Assembly: GCA_943370295.1 (NCBI GenBank)
Contig: CALRQL020000006.1
Location: forward strand, 146,168-210,167
Source: SB11 sp943370295
Lineage (GTDB): Bacteria > Bacteroidota > Bacteroidia > UBA8524
Reading direction: 5' to 3'
DNA: 64,000 nt
Of this stretch, positions 1 through 9,379 are shown one piece after another. Made by a program: the position numbers and the translations under genes. The notes under the pieces were generated by a model that worked only from the letters and a program-made list of their open reading frames with translations, had not been told where the DNA came from and made no database searches. Within the stretch, counting starts at the first letter, position 1, and each line of letters begins with the position of its first letter.

Positions 1-1579
1 TACCGGGTGTTATTTTTAGCTTGGTGCCCGGTTTAATAACGGCATTTTTGGGCAGCTGGTTGTAAACTCTTAGTTTTTCAACGGTAAGCCCGTATTGCTT
101 GCTGATACTGTATAAAGTGTCTCCGCGCTCTACCTTGTGGTAGCGCATTGTGTTGACGGTGGTGGTTGGCTTTTGTTTTGGTGTTTGGGTTTTAGCAACC
201 TGTGCAGCACTATCGGCGGCGGCAGTTTTTGCACTATCAACCACAACAACAATCGGTGCAGGTTTATCCTTTGCAGCCATTTTCACATCCTCCTCTTCGG
301 TTTCCTCGTCCTCGTCTTCTTTCGATGGCTTGCTAGTAGGTTTCACTTTCACCTTTTGATACACTACCAATTTTTTACCCGGCCTTACTGAATTTCCCTT
401 TATAATATTCCATGCTTTTAAGTCGCTGGTTTTAACGCCGTACTTTTTAGCAATCTTAACTAAAGTTTCGCCTTTACGTACTTTGTGCACAACACGTTTG
501 CTAAGGTATTCTGCTTCTTCCTCTTTGCTGTAATCACTAAAAGGAGTAGCATATACACTGTCTTTCAATTCAGCAAAACGCATTGCATACTTGTAGGGCA
601 ATGTGATGGTGTGCTTGCTTGATGTGCTGGCAGGAATAATTTTTTTGCGGTATTCAGGGTTTAAATACTCAAGGTCTTCCATGGGTATGCCTAACACTTT
701 GCTCATTTGGCCAAAGTGCAGCCATTGGTCAACTTCAACGTTTTCAACCAACTCGTGAATATCAAACTCAGCAGGTTTTAGTCCCAATTGCTCGGCATTG
801 TTCATCACATAAGCCACCGCAATAAATGCAGGAACGTATCCGCGTGTTTCTTTCGGAAGGTATTTCATTACTTCCCAAAAGCTGCGTTTTCCACCGCTTT
901 TGCGGATAGCCTTATTAACGTTTCCGGGACCGCAGTTGTATGAGGCGATTACCAACAACCAGTCGCCGTATAGCTCGTAGCTGTTTTTAAAGTATTGGCA
1001 TGCAGCAAGGGTAGCTTTTTCAGGGTCGCGGCGTTCATCCACCATCCCGTTGATTTTTAGCCCATAGGCCAAGCCTGTGCTGTGTATAAACTGCCACAAA
1101 CCGCAGGCACCTGCCCATGATTGAGCTTGTGGGTTCAGGGCAGATTCTACCACGGCAAGGTATTTAAACTCTTGGGGTAGTCCTTCGCGGTCTAATATTT
1201 CTTCAAACTTTGGGAAGTAGTATTCAGAAAGGGCTAAGATGCGTTCGGTAAGTTGTTTTTTCCTTACTGCATATAGGTTCACAAACCCTTCAACATGCTT
1301 GTTGTAATCTAATGGAATACCCGACTCCATCATGTCCAACGTTTTTTGAACATCCGCAGGGTTAAGGCTCAAAGAGGCAGTATTCTCCTCATCCACAGAT
1401 GGGTCGAAACACTTACCGGCATTCGCCTTGGTGCAGTTTTGGTTCAAAAGCACGGTTAAACTGTCAAGCGCAGCCAACATATCACGCGGATACTCATCCT
1501 CGGGTTGTGTTTGTGCTGCTGCAAAAGCGGGCAGTATCAGTGCTATCGCCAGCCAGTATATGAACGTTTTTTTCATCAT
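1..1579 (-). CDS. LysM-containing lytic transglycosylase (MltD-like), C-terminal end beyond the window
   Basis: Periplasmic enzyme that cleaves peptidoglycan glycan strands to give 1,6-anhydro ends. It reads leftward off the window edge, leaving 526 residues visible. A signal peptide covers about the first 22 residues (hydrophobic core, then AFAAAQ). The SLT domain spans roughly residues 120-260: catalytic Glu145 in ESALNPQAQS, then GLWQF, and ASYNCGPGNV near residue 212. After a linker come two LysM modules, about 361-408 (HKVRKGETL) and 477 to the edge (HKVERGDTL), separated by an acidic, Ala-rich stretch. Tandem ATG codons at 1579 and 1576 are both possible starts, and neither has a Shine-Dalgarno sequence. 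SLT plus C-terminal LysM is the MltD architecture. More LysM copies may lie outside the window. The family assignment is firm; the exact MltD orthology is inferred. Confidence 0.92.
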   Translation of the reverse strand, partial: MMKKTFIYWLAIALILPAFAAAQTQPEDEYPRDMLAALDSLTVLLNQNCTKANAGKCFDPSVDEENTASLSLNPADVQKTLDMMESGIPLDYNKHVEGFVNLYAVRKKQLTERILALSEYYFPKFEEILDREGLPQEFKYLAVVESALNPQAQSWAGACGLWQFIHSTGLAYGLKINGMVDERRDPEKATLAACQYFKNSYELYGDWLLVIASYNCGPGNVNKAIRKSGGKRSFWEVMKYLPKETRGYVPAFIAVAYVMNNAEQLGLKPAEFDIHELVENVEVDQWLHFGQMSKVLGIPMEDLEYLNPEYRKKIIPASTSSKHTITLPYKYAMRFAELKDSVYATPFSDYSKEEEAEYLSKRVVHKVRKGETLVKIAKKYGVKTSDLKAWNIIKGNSVRPGKKLVVYQKVKVKPTSKPSKEDEDEETEEEDVKMAAKDKPAPIVVVVDSAKTAAADSAAQVAKTQTPKQKPTTTVNTMRYHKVERGDTLYSISKQYGLTVEKLRVYNQLPKNAVIKPGTKLKITPG

Positions 1580-1682
1580 TGGCAATAATATTTGTAAGCC
1601 ACCAACGGGCAAAAGTGCTGTTTTTTGTCAGCAAAAACAATACCCTTTAATCCACATTCGGCAGGTTTGTATAATTTTTTTC

Positions 1683-4214
1683 TCAGCGGGGGATGTCAGT
1701 TTCCCACTCTTCTACCTCATCATGGTTCTTTCTATTCTTATCCTGCGTTTTTCCGTCACTGTCCTTCGTGTCTTTCTTCTGTATATCAAACTCATCCCGT
1801 AATAACTGTAACAACGTATTTTTTTCAGTCTTAATATTTTCCTTCACATTTTTAAAGGCACTTTTACGGTCATACGTTACCGTAGGGTTGTCAGCAGGGC
1901 CTTTCATCAAAATAAATATGTTTATCCCCTCTTTGTCTTCTTCATAATTACCCGTCGAAGCCTTTTTCCTGTTAAATTTCTTAGACAACACATCCTTCAA
2001 CTTCAACCTGAATTTGTATTCCATATAGTTTTCAAACGTATGATAACCTTCGGCCAACAAATTCAAGGCACTGTTTTTAATCTCCATTTGAGGAATTATT
2101 ATCCTGTTATCCTTTATCTCGATATTGTTCTCCAACTTTTCAAACGCTATGTCTTTCAAATCGTTTACGTCCACAAACCCTGAAAGTTTAAGCATCGGGG
2201 CGTAATTATATAATCTTCCGCCCGTAATGCTCAAGTGTGAAGTAACAAATAGCTTCGACACGTCGATGTTCAGGTATTTATCCAACGGAGCGACTAATTG
2301 TAAACGGGTGGTTAGCGTTCCTTTTAAATTTTCGGAGGTTATGTGGTTTTGCCCGAAGTTGCTGCACTGGTAAAACAGTTGTTCAATGTCAACTTTCTGC
2401 GCCTCTAACTGGGCACTGATAACAAACTGCTTGCCTGTCTTTTCAAAAACGTTGCCGCTAAGGGCAAACGACCCACCCATAGCATCAAAATCAAGGTTTT
2501 GAAGCGTAATTACTTTATTGCCCGCCGCCACTGTGCCTGATACGTTGCGGGCAAGAAACTTATTGAAGGTGAGTTTGGCAATGTGGCTTTTTAGCTTGAA
2601 GGTAACATTATCAGGAATGGTGAACCCAAGGGTATCCTCGGTTTTCTTATCACCGCCAACGGCTGCCAGTGAAGGAATATCAATGTGCGGACTGGTAAGA
2701 TGACCTTCTACCTCTAAGGTCTTACCTGTGCTGAACATATAATCGAGCAAATGATGCGCCTTGCCTTTAATGCCCAATGAGTTGCCGTTTATTTGGGCAT
2801 ACAGCGTGTCTATATCTAAGAGGTTATTATCGGCAAATAAATGTCCGTTTACATTGTGGTACTTATAGGGGCTGCCTTTTAGCGCCAGCTTTACATTTTT
2901 GGCAGTTAGTGTCCCTTGAAATAAGGCCGGAAGGGTTTCTGTTTTCTTGTTAAAGTCTGATACTTTGCCCTCCATCTCAAGATTTAAAGTTGCCAACCCT
3001 TCTAATGTTTCAATGTTTTCCGGTTTAAATAACTGCGCCCACTGCTTAAGGTTGAAAGTGCCTTCAATCTTAGCTTTTACAATGGGGTTGGATAGGTTTA
3101 GTAAACTTACCGCGCCCTGCACACGCTCACCGTTAACCGAGGCTTTTATCTGAGGGATTTCTAACGACGATAATGTAAAATCTCCTTGTTGCTCGTATTT
3201 CAATTTGCCCGATAGCTGAATATCGGTCATTTGTACATCCAATCCTGCTTTGGCAAGCCTGCCGTTAGCAATTTTAAATGTGGCATCCACCGCCGGGGTT
3301 TTGCCCTGTCCAAATTCACCCAATACACTCACCCTGCACTCCAGCTTACCATCGGTTTGGTAATCGCTGATGTTGGGCAGGTATTTTTTTGGGACTAACT
3401 CCAGTAATTGCAGCAGCCCCAAGTTATCGCCCAGTAGTTGCAGGTTGATGTGGTTGCTTTTTTGGCGGGTGGTTATCTTACCGTTTACGATGAAGTTAAA
3501 ATCTTCAACCGTAAGTTTGGTTTGTGTGAAACTGTATGAAGTATCGGGTCGGTTAACTTTAAACGAGGTTTGAAAGGTGACGGGTTTGGCAATGCGCAAT
3601 GTTTGCCCGTCGAATTTTAATTGTTGAGGTACTATACTGCCCTTGGTGTTTACCAAGAACTCTTTTTCATCAAAGCTGCCTTGCAACTGCACATTGTTTA
3701 CCAATACCCCAATGGTATCGCCTTTTTGCACATCAATGTGTTGCAACTGTATGTTGGCAAGGGTAATCTTTTCAAACACCAGTTTGAATTTATTCCCGCT
3801 TTTGCCATCATCGGGCTTAAAAATAGAGAAGTTATTTTTTTCGCCGTCTTGGGCTGCTTTTAGTTTGCCGTTTTGCAACACAATTTCCTCAAACCTGTAT
3901 TGTCCGCGTATAAGGTTTAAAGGATTTAAGGTTACCGAGAGGCTTTGCAACGTCATTAATTGTAAGCCGGTAATTTTTGAAGACTCAGCAGCACGAATGT
4001 TTTGAAAGCTAACAGTGATGTAAGGGAAGTTTTTGAAAGCAGAGAGACCGATATCGCTAATGGCAACTTTAACGGCAAGTTGGCTGCTGATGCTTTGGGT
4101 AACTTTATCTTTTATGGGTTTGCTAAAAATATAAATGCTTGCAATGCCCAGTAATACAAGACCTACAAAGCCAAGCACCAAATACCCTATTATTTTAAAC
4201 GCCTTTTTCACCAC
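1683..4214 (-). CDS. AsmA-like family protein (843 aa)
   Basis: Large inner-membrane-anchored protein of the AsmA/TamB/YhdP group, members of which are thought to bridge the periplasm and help move phospholipids to the outer membrane. One N-terminal membrane anchor (about residues 7-31) is followed by FSKPIKDKVTQSISSQLAVKV, typical of the AsmA start. About 750 residues of predicted beta-strand-rich sequence follow, with repeated GxxxL and LxGxxxF patterns. The tail after about 790 is highly charged and probably disordered. The start is GTG at 4214, and the next codon is also GTG; no ATG fits. A TAACTTTG promoter element lies 51 bases upstream. It is probably a single-gene unit, since the transglycosylase gene next downstream is about 100 bases away. 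The family is recognised from the overall pattern; the exact substrate is unknown. Confidence 0.82.
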   Translation of the reverse strand: MVKKAFKIIGYLVLGFVGLVLLGIASIYIFSKPIKDKVTQSISSQLAVKVAISDIGLSAFKNFPYITVSFQNIRAAESSKITGLQLMTLQSLSVTLNPLNLIRGQYRFEEIVLQNGKLKAAQDGEKNNFSIFKPDDGKSGNKFKLVFEKITLANIQLQHIDVQKGDTIGVLVNNVQLQGSFDEKEFLVNTKGSIVPQQLKFDGQTLRIAKPVTFQTSFKVNRPDTSYSFTQTKLTVEDFNFIVNGKITTRQKSNHINLQLLGDNLGLLQLLELVPKKYLPNISDYQTDGKLECRVSVLGEFGQGKTPAVDATFKIANGRLAKAGLDVQMTDIQLSGKLKYEQQGDFTLSSLEIPQIKASVNGERVQGAVSLLNLSNPIVKAKIEGTFNLKQWAQLFKPENIETLEGLATLNLEMEGKVSDFNKKTETLPALFQGTLTAKNVKLALKGSPYKYHNVNGHLFADNNLLDIDTLYAQINGNSLGIKGKAHHLLDYMFSTGKTLEVEGHLTSPHIDIPSLAAVGGDKKTEDTLGFTIPDNVTFKLKSHIAKLTFNKFLARNVSGTVAAGNKVITLQNLDFDAMGGSFALSGNVFEKTGKQFVISAQLEAQKVDIEQLFYQCSNFGQNHITSENLKGTLTTRLQLVAPLDKYLNIDVSKLFVTSHLSITGGRLYNYAPMLKLSGFVDVNDLKDIAFEKLENNIEIKDNRIIIPQMEIKNSALNLLAEGYHTFENYMEYKFRLKLKDVLSKKFNRKKASTGNYEEDKEGINIFILMKGPADNPTVTYDRKSAFKNVKENIKTEKNTLLQLLRDEFDIQKKDTKDSDGKTQDKNRKNHDEVEEWETDIPR

Positions 4215-4265
4215 ACACTATATACTGCATAACGAAGGCAGGCAGCCCGTAATTGCAGCAACCCT

Positions 4266-4273
4266 CAAAGTTA
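4266..4273 (-). promoter_or_regulatory. TAnnTTTG promoter element for the AsmA-like gene
   Basis: Minus-strand TAACTTTG matches the Bacteroidota -7 consensus TAnnTTTG. It lies 51 bases before the GTG start. No clear -33 TTG element is seen. Confidence 0.4.
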
Positions 4274-4403
4274 GTGCGGTGTTTGTTTGGTTTGGCTAAA
4301 ACATTTTAACACTTAGGCCAAAGTGCAAACTTTTGTGTACACAACATAACAGCCGCCGAGGAAGTGTGGTAAGAGTATAGTTTATTGTGTATTTATGACG
4401 GCT

Positions 4404-4497
4404 GGTTTAAACCTGCTGTTTTGTAATTACCTCCGTGCAAGAAACTTAAGCCCTTCGCACGGAGGTAATTTTTATAGTATGGGTTTTCAAACCCATA
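4404..4497. repeat. Composite palindromic element, copy 1
   Basis: Three palindromes lie in tandem in the 308-base gap between the AsmA-like and biotin-carrier genes. (a) GGTTTAAACC at 4404-4413. (b) A perfect 14-base stem, 4425-4438 with 4457-4470 (AATTACCTCCGTGC), whose 18-base loop contains CTTAAG. (c) A 9-base stem, 4478-4486 with 4489-4497 (TATGGGTTT). The same order of parts, with the shared joining sequence TTTTG(T/C)AATTAC, recurs near 33.6 kb and 38.0 kb. There is no U-tract after the stems, so a repeated mobile-like (REP/BIME-type) element is more likely than a terminator. Confidence 0.75.
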
Positions 4498-4522
4498 AGT
4501 ATTGACCGATTTGACTCTTTAT

Positions 4523-5020
4523 TTAGCACTTAATAAGCACTTGGTTTTTCTCCACCTTGTCGCCGGGGTTTACCACTACTTCTTTTACAGTCCCGTCGGC
4601 AGGGGCTTTTAAGATGTTTTCCATTTTCATGGCTTCAAGCACCAACAACGCATCGCCTTTCTTAAAGCTATCGCCTGCGTGTACCAAGGTTTTTATCACA
4701 AGGCCGGGCATCGGGGCTTTAATTTCGTTCAGCTTGCTTCCCGCAGCCGCGCCCATTCCCATTTGGTCAAGCAAAATATCAAAGCGGTCTTTTACCGCTA
4801 CCGTATGCTTAGTTCCGTTCACTTTTACGGTGTAGGTTTTGGAGTCGGCATCAAAGCCCACCAACTCTACATTGTACGATTTGTTTTCAAGCAAAAGGTG
4901 CAAACGTTTTTCGTCAACACGGTACACATCAGGGTGTACAGCTTCGCCGTTAATTTCGATTAGTTTATCTTTATCTGTAATTGTATAATCGTGTTTATCG
5001 TTTACTTTTGCCTTTATCAT
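4523..5020 (-). CDS. Biotin/lipoyl carrier protein (biotin carboxyl carrier subunit)
   Basis: Carrier protein whose lysine is biotinylated and shuttles carboxyl groups in an acyl-CoA carboxylase or decarboxylase. The C-terminal 75 residues form a biotinyl domain: KAPMPGLV near residue 90, the biotin site EAMKMEN near 131-137, and the closing GDKVEKNQVLI. The N-terminal 80 residues match the region found in pyruvate or propionyl-CoA carboxylase-type carriers rather than AccB. ATG at 5020 (MIKAKVND) is preferred; a TTG six codons upstream would add MRNFYP. The gene is divergent from the aminopeptidase gene by only 54 bases. No carboxylase partner lies in the window, so the acyl-CoA substrate cannot be named. 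Confidence 0.85.
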   Translation of the reverse strand: MIKAKVNDKHDYTITDKDKLIEINGEAVHPDVYRVDEKRLHLLLENKSYNVELVGFDADSKTYTVKVNGTKHTVAVKDRFDILLDQMGMGAAAGSKLNEIKAPMPGLVIKTLVHAGDSFKKGDALLVLEAMKMENILKAPADGTVKEVVVNPGDKVEKNQVLIKC

Positions 5021-5074
5021 TGGATAAAAATTTCTCAAAAATCAGCAAAACCTCATAATTAAAAAAATCCCTTT

Positions 5075-7831
5075 ATGCGCAAATTACTTGTGGTGCTTTT
5101 GGTAGGGCTTGTAGCAGTAGCGGCCTGTAAATCTAAAAAGAAACTTACGGCGGAAGAAATCGCTGCCAATGAAGCCCGAATGGCCGACTCAATAGCGATG
5201 GCGGAAGCAATGACCGAGGCCGAATGGGCTACTGATACCACTGCCTGGGATGGTGGTGATGAATACACAGGCGATTACGACTGGAACCCTGAACCCCAAA
5301 CCCTTGCTCCTTATCAGGCATCAAAAACCCGAACGATTGATATTACCCACACCAAGCTGGATGTGAAGTTTGATTACGAAAAACAACACATGTACGGTAA
5401 GGCGTATATCACTCTAAAACCTTATTTCTACCCAACATCAACGGTTGAATTGGATGCTAAAGGATTTGACGTTTTAGGAGTGTTTGTGGTGGATGCTAAA
5501 AACAATACTACCCCATTACAATATGAGTATGAGAACCTTGCCAAGCTTAAAATAAAATTGGGTAAGGAATACAAAGCCAATGAGGAATTGACCTTGTTTG
5601 TGAACTATGTTGCCAAACCTAATGAATTGCCTTCAGACGGTCTTGATACTGATAAGGGAGATGCTGCCATTACCGAAGATAAAGGCTTGTACTTTATAAA
5701 CCCTTTGTTGGAAGATAAAAACAAACCCCGCCAAATATGGACACAGGGCGAAACCGAAGCTTCATCTTGCTGGTTCCCTACGTTTGACTCTCCTAATGAA
5801 CGTTTTACCCAAGAGATTATTATGACGGTGGATACGCAATACGTTACCCTAAGTAATGGTAAGCTTATCGCATCTAAAGTAAACAAAGACGGTACCCGTA
5901 CCGACCACTGGAAACAAAACCTTCCCCATGCTCCATACCTTGCTATGATGGCCGTAGGTAAGTTCTCTATTGTGAAAGACAAATGGCGCAATATTGAGGT
6001 GAACTACTATGTGGAGAAGGAATATGAAAAATATGCCCGCCTGATTTTTGGTAACACTCCAAAAATGATTGAGTTTTTCTCTAAAAAACTAGGCGTTGAT
6101 TACCCTTGGGAAAAGTATCACCAGATAGTTGTGCGTGATTTTGTATCGGGTGCAATGGAAAATACCGGAGCGGTGATACACTTTGATATGTTGCAACACG
6201 ACGACCGTATGCACATTGACCAACCGATGGAAGATGTGATTTCGCACGAGTTGTTCCACCACTGGTTTGGTGATTTGGTAACTACCGAAAGCTGGGCCAA
6301 CTTGCCGCTAAACGAGAGCTTTGCCACTTATGGTGAGTACTTGTGGAGAGAATACGCTTATGGTCGTGAGGAAGCTGATGAACACCTTGACGAAGATTTG
6401 AGCCGCTACCTAAGTGAAGCTGAAGAGAAGAAAACTGAATTAGTTCGCTTTAACCACGATAAACCCGATGACATGTTTGACGCACACAGCTACCAAAAAG
6501 GTGGTCGTGTTTTGCATATGTTGCGCAAATACGTTGGCGATGATGCTTTCTTTAAAGCATTGAACATTTATCTAACCCAAAATAAATTCAAATCGGTTGA
6601 GATGCACCAATTGCGTCTTGCCGTTGAAGAAGTAACCGGAGAAGACCTTAACTGGTTCTTTAACCAATGGTTTTACAGTGCAGGCCACCCTGTGTTGGAT
6701 ATTAACCACAGTTATGATGAAGAAAACGGAGTGTATGCAATTGAGGTAACCCAACAACAAAGCGGAGAGAACATCCCATCGGTGTATAAACTGCCTTTGA
6801 AAGTTGATATTTATACTGAAAGCGGAAAAACTACTGAAGAGATTGTTATTGACGAGAGTTTTGAGCGTTTTGAGTTTAACCCCGCAGGAAAAGTACGTTG
6901 GGTGAACTTTGATGCTGAAAAAATGTTGCTTGCCAAGAAAACTGAATATAAAGCCAATGAACAATGGTTGGCACAGTTGACAGAAGGCCCCTTGTATATG
7001 GACCGTATGGAAGCAATCACCAAAGCTGAAGAATTAGTTAGCAACGGCGAAGAAGTGGGTGAAAACATGGTGCTTACTGCTATGGGCGACCGTTTTTGGG
7101 CAATTCGCTTAAAGGCTTTGAAGATTATTAAAGATGCTGAAATGGCAGCTAACAATGAGAAATTAGCCCGTCGTATCAGTATGATGGCTGAATCTGATAA
7201 AAAATCTACTGTGCGTGCTAAGGCGATTGATATCATTAGCGAAATGGATGACGCAACGTATGCTCCCATCTTTACCAAACTGATGAACGACTCATCGTAT
7301 TTTGTGGCCGGCGAGGCAATCTCAGCACTTGCACGTATTGATAGTGCGGCTGCTGTAAAATTTGCAGAAACTGAATACGTTAAGATGAAAAATGAGCAAA
7401 TGCGCTCACTTTATCTATATGTATTGGGTAAATACGGTGCCGGGGATTACATGGGCTGGTTTACCAAAGAGTTTGAAACTGCTAAAGGCGACGGGGTGTT
7501 TTTATTGGCTACCGGCTTAGGTGCACACATGGTGAATGGTGACGAAGACCGAACACTTAAAGGCCAAGAGTTATTGCAAAGCCAAGACATGAGCGGTAAC
7601 TGGATTATGATGTTTGTGATGTACAGCATCAACAAACAGATAAACGATAAGTATGTGCCTATTTATAAATTACTGAACCAAAAAGCAGTAGCTAACGGCC
7701 TTACTGCCTCTGAAAGCAACCGACTTGAGAAAATACAACAAATACTTTCGCAAAGCGGCGGACTTGAAGAAGAGGAAGAAGAACACCATGAAGGTGACGG
7801 ACACAACCATCATCACGGACACGAACATTAA
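5075..7831 (+). CDS. M1 family zinc aminopeptidase lipoprotein (918 aa)
   Basis: Metallopeptidase that removes N-terminal residues from peptides. It is predicted to be a lipoprotein on the cell envelope: lipobox AVAAC with Cys18. The M1 exopeptidase motif GAMEN is at 359-363 and the zinc site HELFH at 391-395, followed by WANLPLNESFA, which supplies the third zinc ligand. A beta-rich N-terminal domain (about 90-290) precedes the catalytic core. About residues 650-880 look like HEAT-type helical repeats, as in aminopeptidase N. The last 25 residues are an acidic then histidine-rich tail (EEEEEEHHEGDGHNHHHGH), which is unusual. ATG at 5075 has no Shine-Dalgarno sequence. The gene ends in a strong terminator at 7855. 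Confidence 0.95.
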   Translation: MRKLLVVLLVGLVAVAACKSKKKLTAEEIAANEARMADSIAMAEAMTEAEWATDTTAWDGGDEYTGDYDWNPEPQTLAPYQASKTRTIDITHTKLDVKFDYEKQHMYGKAYITLKPYFYPTSTVELDAKGFDVLGVFVVDAKNNTTPLQYEYENLAKLKIKLGKEYKANEELTLFVNYVAKPNELPSDGLDTDKGDAAITEDKGLYFINPLLEDKNKPRQIWTQGETEASSCWFPTFDSPNERFTQEIIMTVDTQYVTLSNGKLIASKVNKDGTRTDHWKQNLPHAPYLAMMAVGKFSIVKDKWRNIEVNYYVEKEYEKYARLIFGNTPKMIEFFSKKLGVDYPWEKYHQIVVRDFVSGAMENTGAVIHFDMLQHDDRMHIDQPMEDVISHELFHHWFGDLVTTESWANLPLNESFATYGEYLWREYAYGREEADEHLDEDLSRYLSEAEEKKTELVRFNHDKPDDMFDAHSYQKGGRVLHMLRKYVGDDAFFKALNIYLTQNKFKSVEMHQLRLAVEEVTGEDLNWFFNQWFYSAGHPVLDINHSYDEENGVYAIEVTQQQSGENIPSVYKLPLKVDIYTESGKTTEEIVIDESFERFEFNPAGKVRWVNFDAEKMLLAKKTEYKANEQWLAQLTEGPLYMDRMEAITKAEELVSNGEEVGENMVLTAMGDRFWAIRLKALKIIKDAEMAANNEKLARRISMMAESDKKSTVRAKAIDIISEMDDATYAPIFTKLMNDSSYFVAGEAISALARIDSAAAVKFAETEYVKMKNEQMRSLYLYVLGKYGAGDYMGWFTKEFETAKGDGVFLLATGLGAHMVNGDEDRTLKGQELLQSQDMSGNWIMMFVMYSINKQINDKYVPIYKLLNQKAVANGLTASESNRLEKIQQILSQSGGLEEEEEEHHEGDGHNHHHGHEH

Positions 7832-7854
7832 TAGTTTGACGAAATAAATTTGAA

Positions 7855-7880
7855 AAGCAGCCCAAGGGCTGCTTTTTTTG
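7855..7880 (+). terminator. Rho-independent terminator of the M1 aminopeptidase gene
   Basis: Perfect 9-base stem AAGCAGCCC (7855-7863) with GGGCTGCTT (7866-7874), a 2-base loop, followed by a T-run. Confidence 0.85.
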
Positions 7881-7950
7881 TTAAATTAATCAGGCTGAGA
7901 AAAACTTTTTACCGCCTTTGTTTTTTTATTTTTAGAACGGATTAAAACCG

Positions 7951-7958
7951 TAGGTTTG
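7951..7958 (+). promoter_or_regulatory. TAnnTTTG promoter element for cinA
   Basis: TAGGTTTG lies 22 bases before the GTG start of cinA and just after the preceding terminator. Confidence 0.45.
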
Positions 7959-7980
7959 AAATCGAAAACGCTATAAAACT

Positions 7981-9228
7981 GTGCACAACTACTGCGAAAT
8001 AATAACCATTGGAGACGAACTGCTTATAGGGCAGGTGGTGGATACCAATTCGGCATGGATAGGCCGTGAATTAAATAAGATAGGTGTTGAGGTTGTTCAA
8101 AAAACAGCCATCAGCGATAATGTTGAACATATAGTTAACGCACTTGACAATGCCAAAAAACGCGCCCGCATTATATTGATTACCGGCGGACTTGGCCCCA
8201 CCAAAGACGACCTTACAAAGCAAACACTGGCTACTTATTTTAATAGTGGCTGGCGCAAAGAGGTTGCAGTGGAAGAACATATCCGTAAAATTTTTGAGGC
8301 ACGTAACCTGCCGCTTTTGGATGTGAACCTTGAGCAAGCAATGCTGCCTGATAACTGTGAAACCATTTTTAATCACCAAGGCACAGCACCCGGTATGTGG
8401 TTTGAGGAAGACGGTCATATTTTTATCTCGATGCCCGGAGTGCCTTACGAAATGATTTCGATGATGGAAGGTTTTGTGCTACCACGCCTTGAGCGGTTGG
8501 ATAACACACAACAGATTATCCATAAAACCATTGTAACAGCGGGTATTGGTGAGTCGTTTTTAGCTAAGAAAATTGAATCTGTAGAAGACAGCCTGCCTAA
8601 GCACATTAAACTGGCTTATTTGCCTCACTTTACGTCGGTGCGATTGCGTTTTACAGCAAGAGGTGAAAATGCTGAAACATTGCAAGCTGAACTTAATGTG
8701 ATTGCGCAACAAGTAAAAGAACTTGTGGGCGAGTATGTAATTGCCGAAGAGGATATAAAACTAGAACAATTGATTGGCAGGTTGCTGAAAGAACGTAGCC
8801 AAACACTTGCAACTGCTGAAAGTTGCACAGGAGGATTTATTGCCCATCTTGTTACAAGCGTGCCCGGTAGCTCGGCCTATTTTATGGGCTCAGTGGTTTC
8901 GTATGATAATAAAGTAAAAATATCACAACTGGGTGTAAAACCGGATACACTTGCCACTGTGGGTGCAGTAAGCAGTGAAACAGTAGAACAAATGGCGCGT
9001 GGTGTGATTGAATTGCTGGGAACGGACTATGCCATTGCTACCAGTGGTATTGCCGGCCCTGATGGCGGCACTCCTGAAAAACCGGTCGGCACAGTTTGGA
9101 TTGCTGTAGCTAATAAAAACAAGGTATTGCCCCTTAAGTTTAACTTCCACGGTACTAGGCAAGCCGTTATTGAACGTACTGCTATTACTGCACTTAATAT
9201 GCTGCGCAAGTTGATTTTGGAGCATTAG
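7981..9228 (+). CDS. cinA: CinA family nicotinamide mononucleotide deamidase
   Basis: Recycles nicotinamide mononucleotide to nicotinate mononucleotide in pyridine-nucleotide salvage. The N-terminal domain is of the MoCF/COG1058 type, linked to ADP-ribose hydrolysis in some members. It spans about residues 1-170 and begins EIITIGDELLIGQVVDTNSAW, with GGLGPTKDDLT near 64-74. The C-terminal PncC deamidase domain spans about residues 260-415, with ATAESCTGG near 279-287 and SGIAGPDGGTPEKPVGTVW near 353-371. At 415 aa it has the normal two-domain length. The start is GTG, since the family signature begins within five residues. The gene stands alone, with its own promoter element and a terminator just upstream. 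Confidence 0.94.
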   Translation: MHNYCEIITIGDELLIGQVVDTNSAWIGRELNKIGVEVVQKTAISDNVEHIVNALDNAKKRARIILITGGLGPTKDDLTKQTLATYFNSGWRKEVAVEEHIRKIFEARNLPLLDVNLEQAMLPDNCETIFNHQGTAPGMWFEEDGHIFISMPGVPYEMISMMEGFVLPRLERLDNTQQIIHKTIVTAGIGESFLAKKIESVEDSLPKHIKLAYLPHFTSVRLRFTARGENAETLQAELNVIAQQVKELVGEYVIAEEDIKLEQLIGRLLKERSQTLATAESCTGGFIAHLVTSVPGSSAYFMGSVVSYDNKVKISQLGVKPDTLATVGAVSSETVEQMARGVIELLGTDYAIATSGIAGPDGGTPEKPVGTVWIAVANKNKVLPLKFNFHGTRQAVIERTAITALNMLRKLILEH

Positions 9229-9261
9229 TCGATTAAGGAAATCTTAGGCGTTTATTAATCA

Positions 9262-9269
9262 TATATTTG
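9262..9269 (+). promoter_or_regulatory. TAnnTTTG promoter element for the T9SS cargo gene
   Basis: TATATTTG lies 110 bases upstream of the next start, which implies a long 5' leader compared with other genes here. Confidence 0.45.
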
Positions 9270-9379
9270 TAGTAAGTAATAGAATTTGAACGTATGTAGC
9301 GCATCATTATAAACTAACAACAGCAAATAGGCAGCCCAACAAGGTTGAATTTATTTTTTAACCTTAATTCTTAATTTTT

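Noticed and set aside
137..391. Plus-strand open frame over the left-edge gene
   Set aside because: It lies fully inside the LysM region of the transglycosylase on the other strand; its low-complexity Ser/Phe-rich product is a reflection of that repeat-rich DNA.
1428..1834. Plus-strand open frames spanning the transglycosylase start and the AsmA-like 3' end
   Set aside because: They are antisense to two convincing genes, have no recognisable family features, and cover the intergenic gap only by chance.
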